This document shows, one piece after another, positions 31,720-44,900 of a DNA stretch of 64,000 nt; position 1 is the first letter of the stretch, and the number at the start of each line of letters is the position of its first letter. This DNA comes from Bimastos eiseni. Its lineage: Eukaryota; Annelida; Clitellata; Crassiclitellata; Lumbricidae. Made by a program: the position numbers and the translations under genes. The stretch spans positions 2,655,661-2,719,660 of the forward strand of contig OY365814.1 in assembly GCA_959347315.1 (NCBI GenBank), read 5' to 3'. The notes beneath the pieces were generated by a model. The model was not told where the DNA came from. It did no database searches and was given only the letters and a program-made list of their open reading frames with translations.

Positions 31720-32440
31720 TAATTTTCGAAATTATGCAGGATGAAGGCTACGAGATAACTACAGGATGACTAACTTATAACGAAACTGTTTGTAAGCACA
31801 TGATGCATAAAACCAAAACTGTTCCCAATTGCACAACCAGTTCTGTTGCTTGAAGTATTGCAATGCACCATCATACTTACATCAATATACATGAATTGTC
31901 TTACATGTTTGTAAAACACACGCGCACATTAAGGGTGTGAAGCCGTAATAAATTCGATCTGGATGACATTAGATTCACAGCTGTATTTGTCAATCCCGGA
32001 GGATATGAAGCTGCTGATTTGTCTAGATGACGTTTGCACCAGTTCCAAATGAACATAGTTATTGTTCGCGTCTTTTTATGTATGATTCTAGCCAACAGAG
32101 TGTCTAGTCATTCATTCTAAACCAGCGTATCAGCCTCTGGATTAAGATGACGTGATCTACTGCGTCGAATGTAACCGATATAATTATCAAGTAGTGATAG
32201 AAGCGCCAGTTGGTCTGAATCTATGACATTGACTACATCCGAGACCCACTAAGCAGCACAGTCACGGTGGAATGTAAGCACACTGAAACTGAGTGAAGAG
32301 GCGAGATTCTGGCAGACACTTGGTAATCTAATGGTTGGCAATAAGATACTGCACTTTCTAAATGAACGTAATATTAGAGATCTGAAGTTTGCAGGTGAAG
32401 ATTCTTTGAGTCCAGTTACCATAGAGTAGATTGACTTGTG
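31720..32440 (-). mobile_element. L2/CR1-like RT fragment, copy 2
   Basis: On the minus strand, around 32400-32110, RT pieces can be read: SILLPT near 32360, then VVNVIDSDQLALLSLLD (32200-32250) and, one frame away, FDAVDHVILIQRLIRWF (32110-32165), which is the motif A region. The copy at 18310-19080 matches it closely across about 700 bp. It directly follows the tail of the 2A element. Confidence 0.65.
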
Positions 32441-32449
32441 TGTGCTTCT

Positions 32450-33720
32450 GATCCGTTTTCTCAACTGCTTATCCTGGGCGTCAGCTGTGTCTGAATATCA
32501 GGGATATTATTGTTATTGTCATTGTTTATTTGTAATTGTTTCTTAATATCCTTTACTCACTGAAAATTACCGTTGATCCATAAATTCTTCTGTAAATGCA
32601 CGTGTGACTGTTCATCACATTCTTGCTGTTGATTTGATTAACTATTTTTGTCTGACATCTTGTCTTTTGTCTGCATCTTCTCTCATATTCGTTTTTATAT
32701 GCAAATCCCTCATAAAATGACTCAATATAAAGCTGAAGCGATTTAGCTGATCGGGAAGTTGTAGGTGGTTATACCTATGATTAACTTTCGATGCTAACCT
32801 ATTCATTAAGTTACGTGTGATTTCAGTCTCACTTCGTTTTTGCAAACTTATGAATCCAACTCATTTCTATGCTTTTCCTCTGCAGTTTTTAATATTTTCA
32901 AGTGATTTGGATTTCTTGCATCGTCGCAGTACTCTGACAGCTGTTGCTTTCTTTCAGATATGTTAATAAAATTTGTTATCGTTTTTCATTTTGTTTCAAA
33001 ACTCTCGTTTTTATCAGTTTTTTTGGCTCGTTTATTTCCGCTGTTTATCATAATTATTACTATTTAGGTTCATTAATGTTTTTTTGCTTTCTGTTGTTAT
33101 TTTGTTGTCTTAATTGCCTCTATGCGAATCCACAGATAGGCCTACAATTATGAAACGTCGACCTAGTATGGTCTATGGCTGTCAACAGTCAACACGTCAA
33201 CATTGTAAGCGTAGACACCGTCTGGATACTTGCAGAGGTCGGCGTAAAGACCTGGCGGGCTGTATACGAGAGGTTGTCGAAGGGATTCATGTTACTCTGA
33301 ACTTTGATCATAAGTTTGATGGACGAGAAGAACAAATAGAAAAACATAAGTATATGGTCACTTTCTAGGTACACGAAATGGTTGCTCAACAATCGGTAAC
33401 TTATAAATAAAGTGTATATCAGTATTAAACCTGCCGCTAAACCACATTATAGTGAACGAACATCTAAGATAAGCAAACAAACCAGATCATCATCTAAGGT
33501 AGATAGACACACAGTCAACGTATTTCATATAGCATTCTGAATACTAAAGTGACATACAACAAACTCGTGAATGTAGCAGAGTCGTTTTCGAAAGTCATTT
33601 TCCTAGAGTAAATATTCGGAATAATAGACGTTTATAAATGGCACTCGAACTTGTTCTAGTTTAAATGCTATGGATTATTTAGGGATGCTGTCAGTGCAAA
33701 AACCCCGATGAAAGAGAAAT
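32450..33720. other. Unassigned AT-rich intergenic stretch
   Basis: No gene recognised. There are T-rich runs at 32940-33110 giving a hydrophobic Phe/Tyr-rich frame by composition, and one TAGGCCTA at 33137. The 84-codon frame at 33114-33368 has no known domain. Confidence 0.4.
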
Positions 33721-34560
33721 ATCTTCAGGCAAGTAATTGACAAGGACGTGACCTCAGACATCAGTTTTTCACGCAGAGGAAGGAAAGATCATTCCTCTCA
33801 TAAAGGCTATAACAGCAAACCTGACTTTGTTCAGAGGGAACGATGTCCAATCGGTCCTTGTGCGCAACGAGCGAAGCAAGGTAGCAGACAGTGGTTTGTG
33901 ACTAAGGTCACATAAATAATTACGGGCAACGTCCATCAAAGACATGGACAACAGAAAGACAATCTTATAGCAAATTCATGAAGTCACAGGGAGCCGATAG
34001 GCCTACAAGGCTTCAGACATGCAGGCTGAGATATGAGCGAACTGCGATAGACATGCGATGACCTTGCGGCAGCATTTAGAGCCGATTGAAGAGATGTAAG
34101 GTAGGCCTATAAGGAATGAGTAACAATAGTCTATGCGAGAACGAATCGATGGATGGACAATGGTGATTATTGTCTCGGTAGATAGAAGCAACGCTTGAGC
34201 AGAGGAGCAACGTCCAATTCCCAGATGTTGGAAGAATAGGTACGCTCGAAGAACATTGATCTATGCCAGCAACAGATTTTCAAGTATTAATAGCTGTTGC
34301 TTAGTCCCAACCAATGTAAGCCGGATATTATCTGCATTTTGGCAACCACATTGTGTAGAATCTGCGGTGGAAGCCATCTCATTTATCAGAACTTATTAGA
34401 GTTGTTCAGTCATCGGACCATGTAAAAAAGTGTGTGCACCAGCAGCATAAAGATGACCGGTTGTCCCATGTTTGGCAAATATGGAAGGGGTGTCTGCGGT
34501 GAAAATGATATGCAGGACAAAATGGATCTCGGACACTTGAGAAACTTGAAATTAAATCCC
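33720..34560 (-). mobile_element. Antisense L2-like RT remnant
   Basis: On the minus strand, the frame at 34003-34191 reads TIVHPSIRSRIDYCYSFLIG with LPYIS, the usual 'SRLDYCNSLLYGLP' motif of L2 RT ends. Further 5' (near 34330-34390) a broken string resembling the 'KLNADKTQLIWLGT' motif is visible. The 3' part near 33790-33950 has a diverged end. The copy is heavily decayed. Confidence 0.55.
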
Positions 34561-35733
34561 TGTCAACTTTTGCCTTGAATCCCCAAGCCTACTGGCTGAG
34601 AACGGCCATAGATGAATGTCTTAAACCAGGGAATAGATAAAAGAGTGATGCTCGCTAAAATCGGACAGGGTCAGAGAAATGAAACGAGAGACTTGGCTAT
34701 TACGGACTTGATTTGGTTCAACCTGCCGTGTTTTTTGTGGACGCAGAGAAACTTACGTAGCATTACAGAGGCAGCAGGTCGACCAGCTCAAGCAAGGTAT
34801 GACCGGAATAAAGGTGACATGACGAGTCTCTCAAGGATTTAGACAAGAGTAAAATATGGGCGGTCATATTCGAAGGCAGTTGAATTCAAGTTTTGCCTTT
34901 AAGGTAGAGAACACAATTGACGGTTTTTGGGAAGCATGCAGATCGTCATCTATTAGAAATATGAACAAGAAATGGAGCTAAGTCATCGAGAATGTTAATC
35001 ATGACAAAATGGGAGACGTGGGTTATTGTTTATTGGATGATCTAAACATCTGACAAAGTTTAGTTACTAGAATCGGAGGGGAACCATCAAAACTCGATTC
35101 CATGAGAGTGATAAAACTGTGGAAGAGATTCACCTAGTTTTGACACTCGGAGACGGTCACTCATGCGAAAATATATGGAGGAATTCGTGGGCGTAGAAGG
35201 TTTGACGTCCGACGAGCGGGAGATGAGCCCAACAGATCATGAATCGATGACCATGAACACTTTGGATTAACTTTACGATGGGAGACGAGGTTCCCATGCA
35301 ATAATCAGACCTTTTCTCTGCTGGTAGAGTCGATAAATTAACAGACGTTGAGCGACAATAACGATTATCAGCACGGTCGCGATATCTGTGGCTGCGTCGT
35401 CTAATTTCCACATAGAGAGCACAACGTTGTCTGTACTGGACATGAAATACACAACGAATGGTCTATGTTGGGATCGGATCCTCTGAACTGGGAGCATCTT
35501 GTTTAGGAGTTGATTCATTATAGAAGAAGAATTTGTCAAAGGTTGGAACATCAAGAAATAGAGGATTCATCGAGAGCATTGAGACCTGAATTGCATCTCT
35601 TAAATGCATTGTAGAACCGCGACGGGTCGTATTCAAAGGCAACGAATATACCGACCGACTGATTAATCTGATTAACGAGTAAAATCATGTTAAATATGTG
35701 CTTGGTAATCAATATTGCGGGAGCTCATCAGAG
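34560..35733. other. Region 3' of gene A: 3' UTR candidate and unassigned sequence
   Basis: This would include the 3' UTR of gene A. The only clear minus-strand AATAAA is the complement of TTTATT at 35029-35034, 700 bases past the stop, so it is a weak candidate. A minus-strand frame at 35273-35554 (93 codons, with the hydrophobic stretch TDIATVLIIVIVAQRLLIY) has no recognised domain; it could be an alternative exon or chance. Confidence 0.35.
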
Positions 35734-35933
35734 CTATTTCTTGATTTGAATTGTCTCATACGTGTCTGTTTTAACTGAAAGACTTCGCTGTGAAGTACCC
35801 AGAGTATCATATTCTATGTCATCATCGTCGACGTAATTTCCAACGTCATTTGCATAAATGTTGCTATCTCTTTCTTCTTCTCTCTGTTGCAGCTCGTATT
35901 CGTTTGTTTTGCATTCCTGACCGACCTCTGCAG
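35734..35933 (-). CDS. Gene A exon 10: cytoplasmic tail with ITIM-like motif
   Basis: The acceptor CTCTTTAG opens this last exon; it enters in phase 1 and ends at a TAA after IQIKK. Residues 508-573 are acidic and hold five tyrosines: NEYELQ (Tyr520), NIYANDV (Tyr534, a Y-x-N type site), NYVDDDD (Tyr541), IEYDTLG (Tyr549) and TYETIQI (Tyr566). IEYDTL fits the ITIM consensus (I/V/L/S-x-Y-x-x-L/V/I). YDTL and YETI lie 13 residues apart, just longer than the usual 6-12 of an ITAM. ITIM and ITAM motifs recruit SH2 proteins in immune receptors; that they do so here is inference. A second possible acceptor 6 bases on keeps the frame. Confidence 0.8.
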
Positions 35934-38900
35934 CTAAAGAGAAGTCAAATAAAATTCTATAAACTTTTAAAATGCATTTGTTTAAATACAGGAGGCAAGA
36001 AAATTGTCTTTTTGGAATAGCTAAATTGACCCACTTACTCCCGGACCTTTGAATACCCTCTGGACAATCCATCTGGCTTGACGAGCCGTCAGAAAATAGA
36101 CTGGTGCCCTACACGTTGCTTTTAAGTTATATTTGAGAAATGTCAGTCTATAATTACAATTACGATAACCTACATCATCAGTTCCATTGACTCAATAAAT
36201 AAATTAATAAATTTATATAAATTTACGACACAAAATTTAATAACTGCCCAATCAGACAGCAATGAAAAGACCAGTAAAAATTATCAGACAACAAGCAAGC
36301 CAGACAAATAGCCAACCGACCAACCCTACCACGAAAGACCGGCGACGTAGTTGCTGAGAGACCGATCTAAACCTGTGCTGCCTCATGTATAGCCTACAAT
36401 CCCCACATGCAATTATAACATCAGGTTTCCTAACCTAAAGTTGTGTGACATAACGGTACTCTAATAGGTCATAAAGGCTACGTTTCTTGGATAAGCTCTA
36501 AGGATAGTCAGATGATAAGGCCTCCCAGGTTTTGTTTTAGTGGATTCGGAATTCAGTCTACTCTGAATAATAATATGACATCACTAAATCCTAAAGCGGA
36601 TTAAAGCAGTTTGAAAGGTATTGACGCATAGACTGCATGTAAGGTTATAATACTTCATGGCGTTCGTAGAGTCGCTCAGGCGGAACGAGAGGAGAAGATT
36701 ATACGTGGTACATAGAAAAAATACGCACAATAATTATGGCCTAAATGCTTATGTAACGAGACTAAAAGAACTTGGTACCTGTATTTCTTTTATGTTGACA
36801 CTTTCGACCAAATACAATGACCAGAAGAAGGATGATTATAATAAAGATTGCAACTCCAAACAGCGCTCCCAGAATTATAACTTCCAGCTGTAAGTTCTTA
36901 TCTTAAAGACAAAAGAATGAAATATATTTTATAAATATAGCTGCAAATAATTAAGGTAAATTCGTAGGAAGAAAGATTGCACTTTTGAAAGACATTTCTC
37001 AAAATGCTATGGTCAGAAAAATCGAATAATAGCCATCATTAATTTAATTTATGTTAAGTTAAACAGCTAAGCAAACTTTACATCAGTTAATCCATAATTA
37101 GTCGATCCAATCACGACGCTGTCTTAAGTGCAAGGCATCAACTGACGGCTATTCAGAACAGTGCTTAATTTTCTGCAACATTCTGCTGATGCAATGAGCG
37201 CAGCCGTTTGTGCAAGATAAAAGGTCTTTAACTACGTGTCCATACTGCAGAATTGCAAATCACAAGTAGGAACCCATCATAATCCAGCACACTGGTGTTC
37301 GCAAACACGAGGTTTGTGGTTAATCTACATGTACATTATCCTCCGAGATACACAGACTATCTCGAATAACTCGAATAATATAATCAATAAGTCATTTAAT
37401 TAGTCGTAGTCTATTCAGAAGATTGAGATGACGCTCGATTATAGCAACTATAGAATTCTACGCAGACGTAAGAAAAAATGAAACGTAGTAAGTAATAGAA
37501 TTGATGAAGTCACCATTCTAAGAAAGAGTCCAATATGTGATCTTATATGAACCTTCAGTAAAGTAGGCCTACAGTTTAATTTTATGGATATTTTCAGTTC
37601 CTTCCGTTAAAGAACAATTTATTTGGTATCGATTTCTGAAAGCATTCTATTGTAATAATAAAGCACCTACTGATTGGTTCTAGGATTGCCCTTGCCGACG
37701 ACAAAGTTGAGTCTGTACAGACATAGCTGCCTGCCAGAATATGAAGCTCATTAGCTGGAGCAACTATGATCAGATTGCAGGATCCTGGTCCCAAGGTTTC
37801 TGTCGTGAACCAAGAACTGTATGGTGCTGAATTGATTACTCCGCAAGTCGAGTTTGTTATGGTATAGTTTCTATCAGTGATTGTCCACCAAGGAAGATAC
37901 TTGGATACTGTTGTACAGTTGAAGGCTATGGGGTCGCTCTTGTCTGAACGAGGAAATGCGTTGGAAGGCTTCGTTGTAAAACCTCCGACTACAGTGTCTG
38001 CAATGTAAAAATATGTAATCAATATGTATGAAATCAATTTAATTGTCATCTATTTTAGGATGATAGTATGCAGAACTCTTTAACTTCAGCTTAATCGTTG
38101 CATGCGCTTCTGTTTGGCTCATAGGTGGCATGCCTAAATTTGTCCGTATTTCAGACTTCATTCAGAACTCTCCCCATCGGCTTCAACAAATTAAAAAGCG
38201 TGAGCAGTTCAAAACAATCCTCCCTATGCGCCAAAGATCCACTCAATTAAGCATATTGGGAGGGTACATGTACGTCAGCTGTCTATGTACATGCCTCATC
38301 GTCCTCTGCTCTGGTTGATGCTTACATCCTCGTTGCATCTGATATCATCCCATTTTGCTGGATAGTGCCGTGACCTCTTCAACACTTCCTTCCATCATCG
38401 ACCCGAGCTATTTGGCGATAGGAGATCAGAATCTGATGAGATCATCGAGACCTGCGTATTGGATAGTAGCCCTACCAAGCCAGCGTGTCCTTTGCCTATC
38501 TGTAAAAGGTAGAAAATCGCACTGCCGATGGGTGATTGCTGAGTTTGTGGAGAATTTCAAAGCCACTAGACAAGTCATCTAAGAGGAGGCATATTGCTGC
38601 GGAGACCCTTCCCTTAAGATATCCTTTCTGAACTCTTGTTCTGGCCGGTCTCGATTCCAAATCTTGCCTTATGATCAGCTTTAACTGCTGAACTCAACAA
38701 CTTGACTGATTCGTAAAATCAGACACGTCGTGAGCAAAGTGGGAGCCCAGTAAAACTTATATTTTTGAGTATGAATGAAATATACTGTAGTACAACTAGG
38801 CCTGCTAGAAAATGTTGCAAATTTACAAGCACTTAACTTACATTCTACATTACTCACTTATCAAAATTTTCATCATTCACCACTGTCAGATAAGTTTATA

Positions 38901-41900
38901 ATTCCTAATTTTAAGAAAAAAGTTAACTGAAATAATGGAAGCCTACAAACATTGACAAACTGAAGTCTAAAATTTACAACACGGCCTAATTATCTTTTCT
39001 AGTCTGATTCTTTGTGACAAGATTTCGGTACAAATTTTTTGTAGACGTTACACAAATTCGTTGATAGCTAAATAAAATTTGAAAATCCCATGTTGGTACT
39101 CAAATAGCACGACATGAGAAAATCCTAGGGAATGGTAGACTTGCCTGTAGAAGCTATTGGCTGAGTTTCATACTTCGAGTCAGCTGTGCATTTTCCAGTT
39201 CTCTGAGTAATATATCGAAGAGCTCGAATCTTCGCTCAGAGTCTGTTCAACCTACACTTTCTGGCAATCGCGTGTCGGACGTGTCCCTAATATGGCGGGC
39301 GTGCACGCCTAGAATTTTTCATTTAATATACGCCTATAGTGTTCAGCAAGAGTTCATCAGTTCATAAATCATCAGTCTCAATATGAGAAAGATTCTTTCT
39401 GAACATGAAGTCAAAGTATATAGTCATACATTATTGGATGTTAAATGCTTATACCTGCATTTCGACAAAAACAAAGCTGAAAGTCTCAAATTGCGCGCGT
39501 AGAAAAACTAGAAAAATGTTGTTTTAACTTGTTCAGTTATGAAACATAACGCCACCTATTTGTTTTTATGGCCTATGTATGCGTTTTCGGACATCATCTT
39601 TTTGTTCTTCTTATTTTTTTCATTCATTCTTGATTTACTGATTCAGTTTCAATTAAATAATTTTTTTTAGTTTCCAGTCGTCAAGTAACGACAATGGGAG
39701 GGCATGATAATATGCTAATATTTAATTATGAGTTTGTTTGAATTGTCATAAATCAGTATGCATTCGCAAACAATTATTTGTAAGTATACATGTACATATC
39801 TTGTAATCTCCAAAATAACTTACCTGAAGTGGTATTGTATTCAAGACTGAAACCTGTGTTCATATTGGAACCATCTGAGTGAAAAGAGACATTTACAATA
39901 TTGCAGGAGGATATCGTCAAAACTGAAGGAATCTGTGAGCCAGAATAACGTGAGGATACAAAGGCATTTCCAGATGCACACGTGATCTACGATACAACAA
40001 ACAAAGCAATAGTCTTTCAATGAGCGCTTACACTTCTAAGCAGGCCTATTAAGCAACATATTGAGAAAAGTTTGCTAGGGGCTCGATTCTGAATTCATAT
40101 TTCATAAAACCTTATCTGAAATTCAGCAAAAGTTATGAAGTTTGAGAGGAAATTATTTTCTCAGCTATGAAGAATATTTCCAGTTTTATTTTGCTATGAT
40201 GGTAGGGCCTAATCTTATTGATTCGCTGTTGTGGGTTCCCATTTCAAAAATCTTTTCATTTGAGGTGCTTCTTTCATGCTCACACCAATGCGATCAGAAT
40301 GGCGTTACTGTGATATTTAATAAATTATTATCTCTCGATCCGCCACGCAGTCAATAACTTCTGCTTAAGGTCATATCTTTCGAGATGCTTCGCAAGTTCT
40401 GTCGATAGCTCTCCGTATTCCTTGCCTTGACTTCTCTCCTGGGCTAATGCCGCCTTTTCGCGTGGCATCCCCTTTTAAAGCACTTCTATCTCCTTCCCTG
40501 TCGGTTGTGACCGTTGGCCCCTTCACCTATCTTGTTCCTCTTTCTTACATTCCATCACCCGCGTCATCCTCCATTGGATCTCTCCTCTCAACAGATTATC
40601 TGCCTATCATCTTCCGTCATTTCGTCATTTCCGCCGCCAGCCTCTGCCCCATACTCTCCCATAATGCCTTAGTCATGTCTCTTTTCCTCTTACTATCTGT
40701 CATATATGCGTCCTCTCTCTCTCTCTCTGTCTCTCTCTCTCTCTGTCTCTCTTTCTCTTTCTCCGTCATCGTTTATTCCAGATGCCTCGGCCGGTAGCCC
40801 AATGGGTGGAGATTAATTACACAATTAAAGCAGTAATTAGCACCATGATTAGAAACGCGCTTAGCCGACGGTTAGAAATCCCATTAGCTGATCTGCCACC
40901 TAGTGTTCATATTGTTATCTATACAGAGTAGATTCATATATTCTAGCATAGCCTATAATTCACATGTTCTTAGATACGAATAATAGTCACAATCCGAACA
41001 TTATTACCATACAACGATAATATAATCACCGTCGGCTGTACACTCAGCTGTTTGTAGCGCCTATAATTGCATTACACTCCATCTGACGCTTCAAAATAAT
41101 GTCTAAATAAGATTGTTAGTCAACGCTCAGACATTAGTCCATGCACACTTGAAGCATGACCGACAAGATTTACACCAATCGCAAAAAAGATAACAAACTC
41201 ATCGACGGCATTGTCAATTCCGAAAGGATTCCTAAAATCTTTATTCATCAACTTTCCCAGCTAATCAAGTGATAGTAATCAGTTAGCTATATACTGCAAG
41301 TGGGACTTAGATAATACCATTATCTGTCCTCGCGCACCGAGCCAAATGGTCAGAAGTTAATTGAGTGAGATAAATGAAGCATCAACTTACCTCTACACAA
41401 ACAAGACATTTACGTTCCTGAAAATACTGTTCAGCGAGCATTGGTAGGCCTACATGCATTTACTTCGTTAATTAAAATGTGCTCCCAGAATTCATTTAAG
41501 CTCAAAAGTAACTTTTGACGACAAAATAGTTGTCAACCATTTCCTGACGAGCAAACTGATCATTGAACTCAGATATGTCTACGCTATTCTATGCAAAAAG
41601 ATATCGAAACCTACCATCAGGTGCTCGCATTGGAACAATTTTGTACGTACCGTTAACCAACCGCAACGCGTCTCGTAATTGAATGCCAGAAACGTAATGA
41701 TGAGCGTTTTCCCAGACGGAACAGAGATATAACTGGAACAATCTATGTAATTATTGTATGCCATCGAAAAATTCGAAGATGAAATTATTCCAGTTGATCC
41801 AGAGAAATTCCTACTGCAAACGTCTGCATAATACAAAAAAACGTTGATTTTTTATTGCCCTACATTTAACTTCCAAAACTTATAATTGTTACGGTATTTT

Positions 41901-44900
41901 ATGCACAAGGCATCAAATAATGAAGGAAACAAACTAAGCTGTTCTCAATTTGATAAGTTAGAATACTTTCCTTTACTAGGTTCTAGTTGTTTCAATTATC
42001 GTTTTAGATACGTCAACAGGAATACGAAAGAGGTTTCTTTGTCTCTTCTCAAAATCTGGTTATTAATAAGTGTGCAGCAATCTCCACTGATATATATATA
42101 ATGTATATCCTATACATATATAACCCGGTTGAGTCTGTGTATAGTTGAGGGGTACCAATCTAACTCATAGTATCACTTGATGCTGATACAGCTTATTCAT
42201 TACAATTTATTAAACTATTAATTCGCCATTCATAAAATAAATAATTATGCAGTCGTCAAAAACTAGTTGTATATCGTGATGAAAAAATAATTAACCTGAA
42301 GTGATGACGTAGTTAAGTCTGAAACCCGAGTAGGAAGTGATACCATCTGTGTGAAAATACACTTGTACAAGGTTGCATGAGGATATCGTCAAAACTGCGG
42401 GATTCTGTGAACCCGAATAGCGTGGCGATGTAAATGTCTTTCCCGATGAACATGTAATCTATAATATCACCGACGAAGCGAATGTAATCAAGTGAGGGCA
42501 AGACTGTGTCCACTTGAATTTTAGTAGTGGTAGTAGGTCTATTAGGTCTACACTTATATCGCACATCTTAACTGCACACTGTTCTGAGGTGCTCTTTGCG
42601 GTAGTCCTTAATTATCAGTGAATCTTATTTCGCACTGCTTTGATAACTGTCGTAACAGTCGTTGAAATGATATTTTAGCATCATGCAGGCTAGCGCAGAG
42701 AGCGCATCGGAGTAGGTATCTGTAAGAGGTGCTTTATCAAGTTTCATTGATTCATAATTATATGTATGCCTACTCTAGTGAAGTTCACACATGTTCAAGA
42801 AGCCAGTAACATTAAACAGTAAAGGGCAGTCGTCCTCTGTCCAGTCAGTGGTCACTGGTCGCCCATATGATCAGACGCGGTTAACCCCTGTTATACGACA
42901 ATGATTGATGTCAATGGTTAGTAACATTGCATCGTATCTAATGATTTATATAGCGCTTCTTCCAGTACTTGCTATTCAGAAGCGCTCTCAGCGTCACAGT
43001 CCCGAGGAAATAAGAAAGTCTTCAGGCAACGAAGGGATGCCGGCGGAGCATAATTAAAGTCTTGCTACGGATTTATGGATGGTAGGTCATTCCACATAGA
43101 AGGGCCCATGATGGCAAAAGCACGGTGTTGGGTCATGGCAGTCCTTGCCCGTGGAACAAGAAGATCAAGTCAATCCGCAGTTGGAGAGGGCGGAAGCAGA
43201 CAGTAGACTTAGGTTTTCACATTAAATTAGTAATTAGGGGCTAGGCCCTGTTGAGATCTTAGGACTAAGCTCTTGTACTGGACGCGAGGGAATCGGGGAC
43301 CAATGAAGGACGTCGAGCATGTAGGAAGAAATGTGGAAGTAACGAGGAGACGAGCAATGAGCCTAGCCTGGCTGCCGACTTCATAACCGACTGCAGGGAA
43401 GACAAGCGTACTTTGGGAAGCCCAGCAAACAGTGAATTGCAGAAGTGAGAGGTTGAGTTTAAGGAGCTGATGATTTGTTCCTAAACCTATCAGTTGGGTC
43501 TTAGAGGAGTTAAGGTTAAGTCGTTTGGCCGACATCCATGAGTGGAGATCAAGTGATAGTGAGTAGAACGATTCAAAGAGAGAGAACTGCTCAGCAGGAG
43601 GACCATGTACAAAGGTTTGGTCATCGTCAGCATAGAGGTCGCCAGCGGCTATATGTTTAGTGAATAAGAAGTAATGTCAGCTGTATAGAGTAGGTACAGG
43701 ATGGGGCAGAGGACTGAGCCCTGAGGGACACCGAACTCGACTCCCGTCTACGCCGCTCGGAAATCACCAAAAACGACCATCAGAGAACAATCTAAAAGAT
43801 AAGATTTGAACCAGGCAAAAGGCGATCGACATAGGCAGCAAGATTGCATGATCGGCCATGTCAAAGGCTGAAGCCCAGACCGTTCAATATAACGCAGCAG
43901 CTAAATTGAGACAAGTTTTTCAAGAGCTTCAGAGAGAAACGAGAGGTTAGAAATTAGTCTTTAATTTTGACAGACATTTGCATTAAGATTGGATTTCTTA
44001 AAGGAATGGAAGAAAAGAGCCACTTTTTGAAGGAAGGTGTCCCACAGCTAGAACCCTATTGTACATGTAGGACTACACTAGATATGGGGCAACGTCATCT
44101 AAAACGTTAACAATAATAAACGGATGAAGAAGCTCCAGTTAAAAAAATTTCTGGTTCGAAGAGCTCAGCATCCGACGAAGTTCGTGTTAGGTGGTGGGAC
44201 GACAGTCGTCGAACTTGGATTCAGTAATAGAGAATTGAGGTGTGGGAGTGTCAGAAGGTGAAGCACGCAGATTCACCATTTTTCTCGGTCACCTTTTAAG
44301 AAATTCGCAGCAGAGAAGACGGGGAGACAGGCGAGCAGGAAGCATAACCCAGGAGGGTTCTTTTCATTTCTTTTTATTTCGCGCCACGAAGTGCTCCAAA
44401 ATCTCAGCCTCTTTGTGGCGATAAAGACGATGGAATGACCGCAGTTGAGTGACGAATGCCAAGTGCTCAGTAGTGATTGCATGTAGAGAGGTATGCCGGT
44501 GTTGAGGGCTCGGTAGATGAAGTTTACTATCATAAGAGTGACCACTGACCTGTCATCGCTGGAAACACACATATCACTATAACCTGATTTAATAGTGTTT
44601 TACATTTTATTTGCAATCCAATCTAAAATTCAGCATTATGCAGAAGTACTAAAAACCCAAATACTTACCAGTACCCAATCATTATTCGCCTGGGTATAGA
44701 ATGCCATAAACGAAATGCTGATTGTGTGTCCATATGAGACAGAAATATAGCTGTAACAGTCTAGGTATTCGGCGTAAGAATTAGGATGATTCGGGGATGA
44801 AATTGTTCCATTGACTCCAGAGAAGTACATATTTTCGCAGGCTGTATTACACACAGGAAAAACGTTATTTATTACGATGGGACATGTATGGTTGTATTTG

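Noticed and set aside
35273..35554. Minus-strand hydrophobic frame as a second membrane anchor exon of gene A
   Set aside because: It lies downstream of the stop codon and I found no convincing splice sites in phase; kept only as a note.
36657..36893. Plus-strand frame of 78 codons
   Set aside because: Shadow of the gene A transmembrane exon; the minus strand has splice sites and the correct phase.
40447..40797. Hydrophobic Ser/Leu-rich plus-strand frame as a membrane protein
   Set aside because: Pyrimidine-rich repeat ending in (CT)n, with a related inverted copy at 13930-14220.
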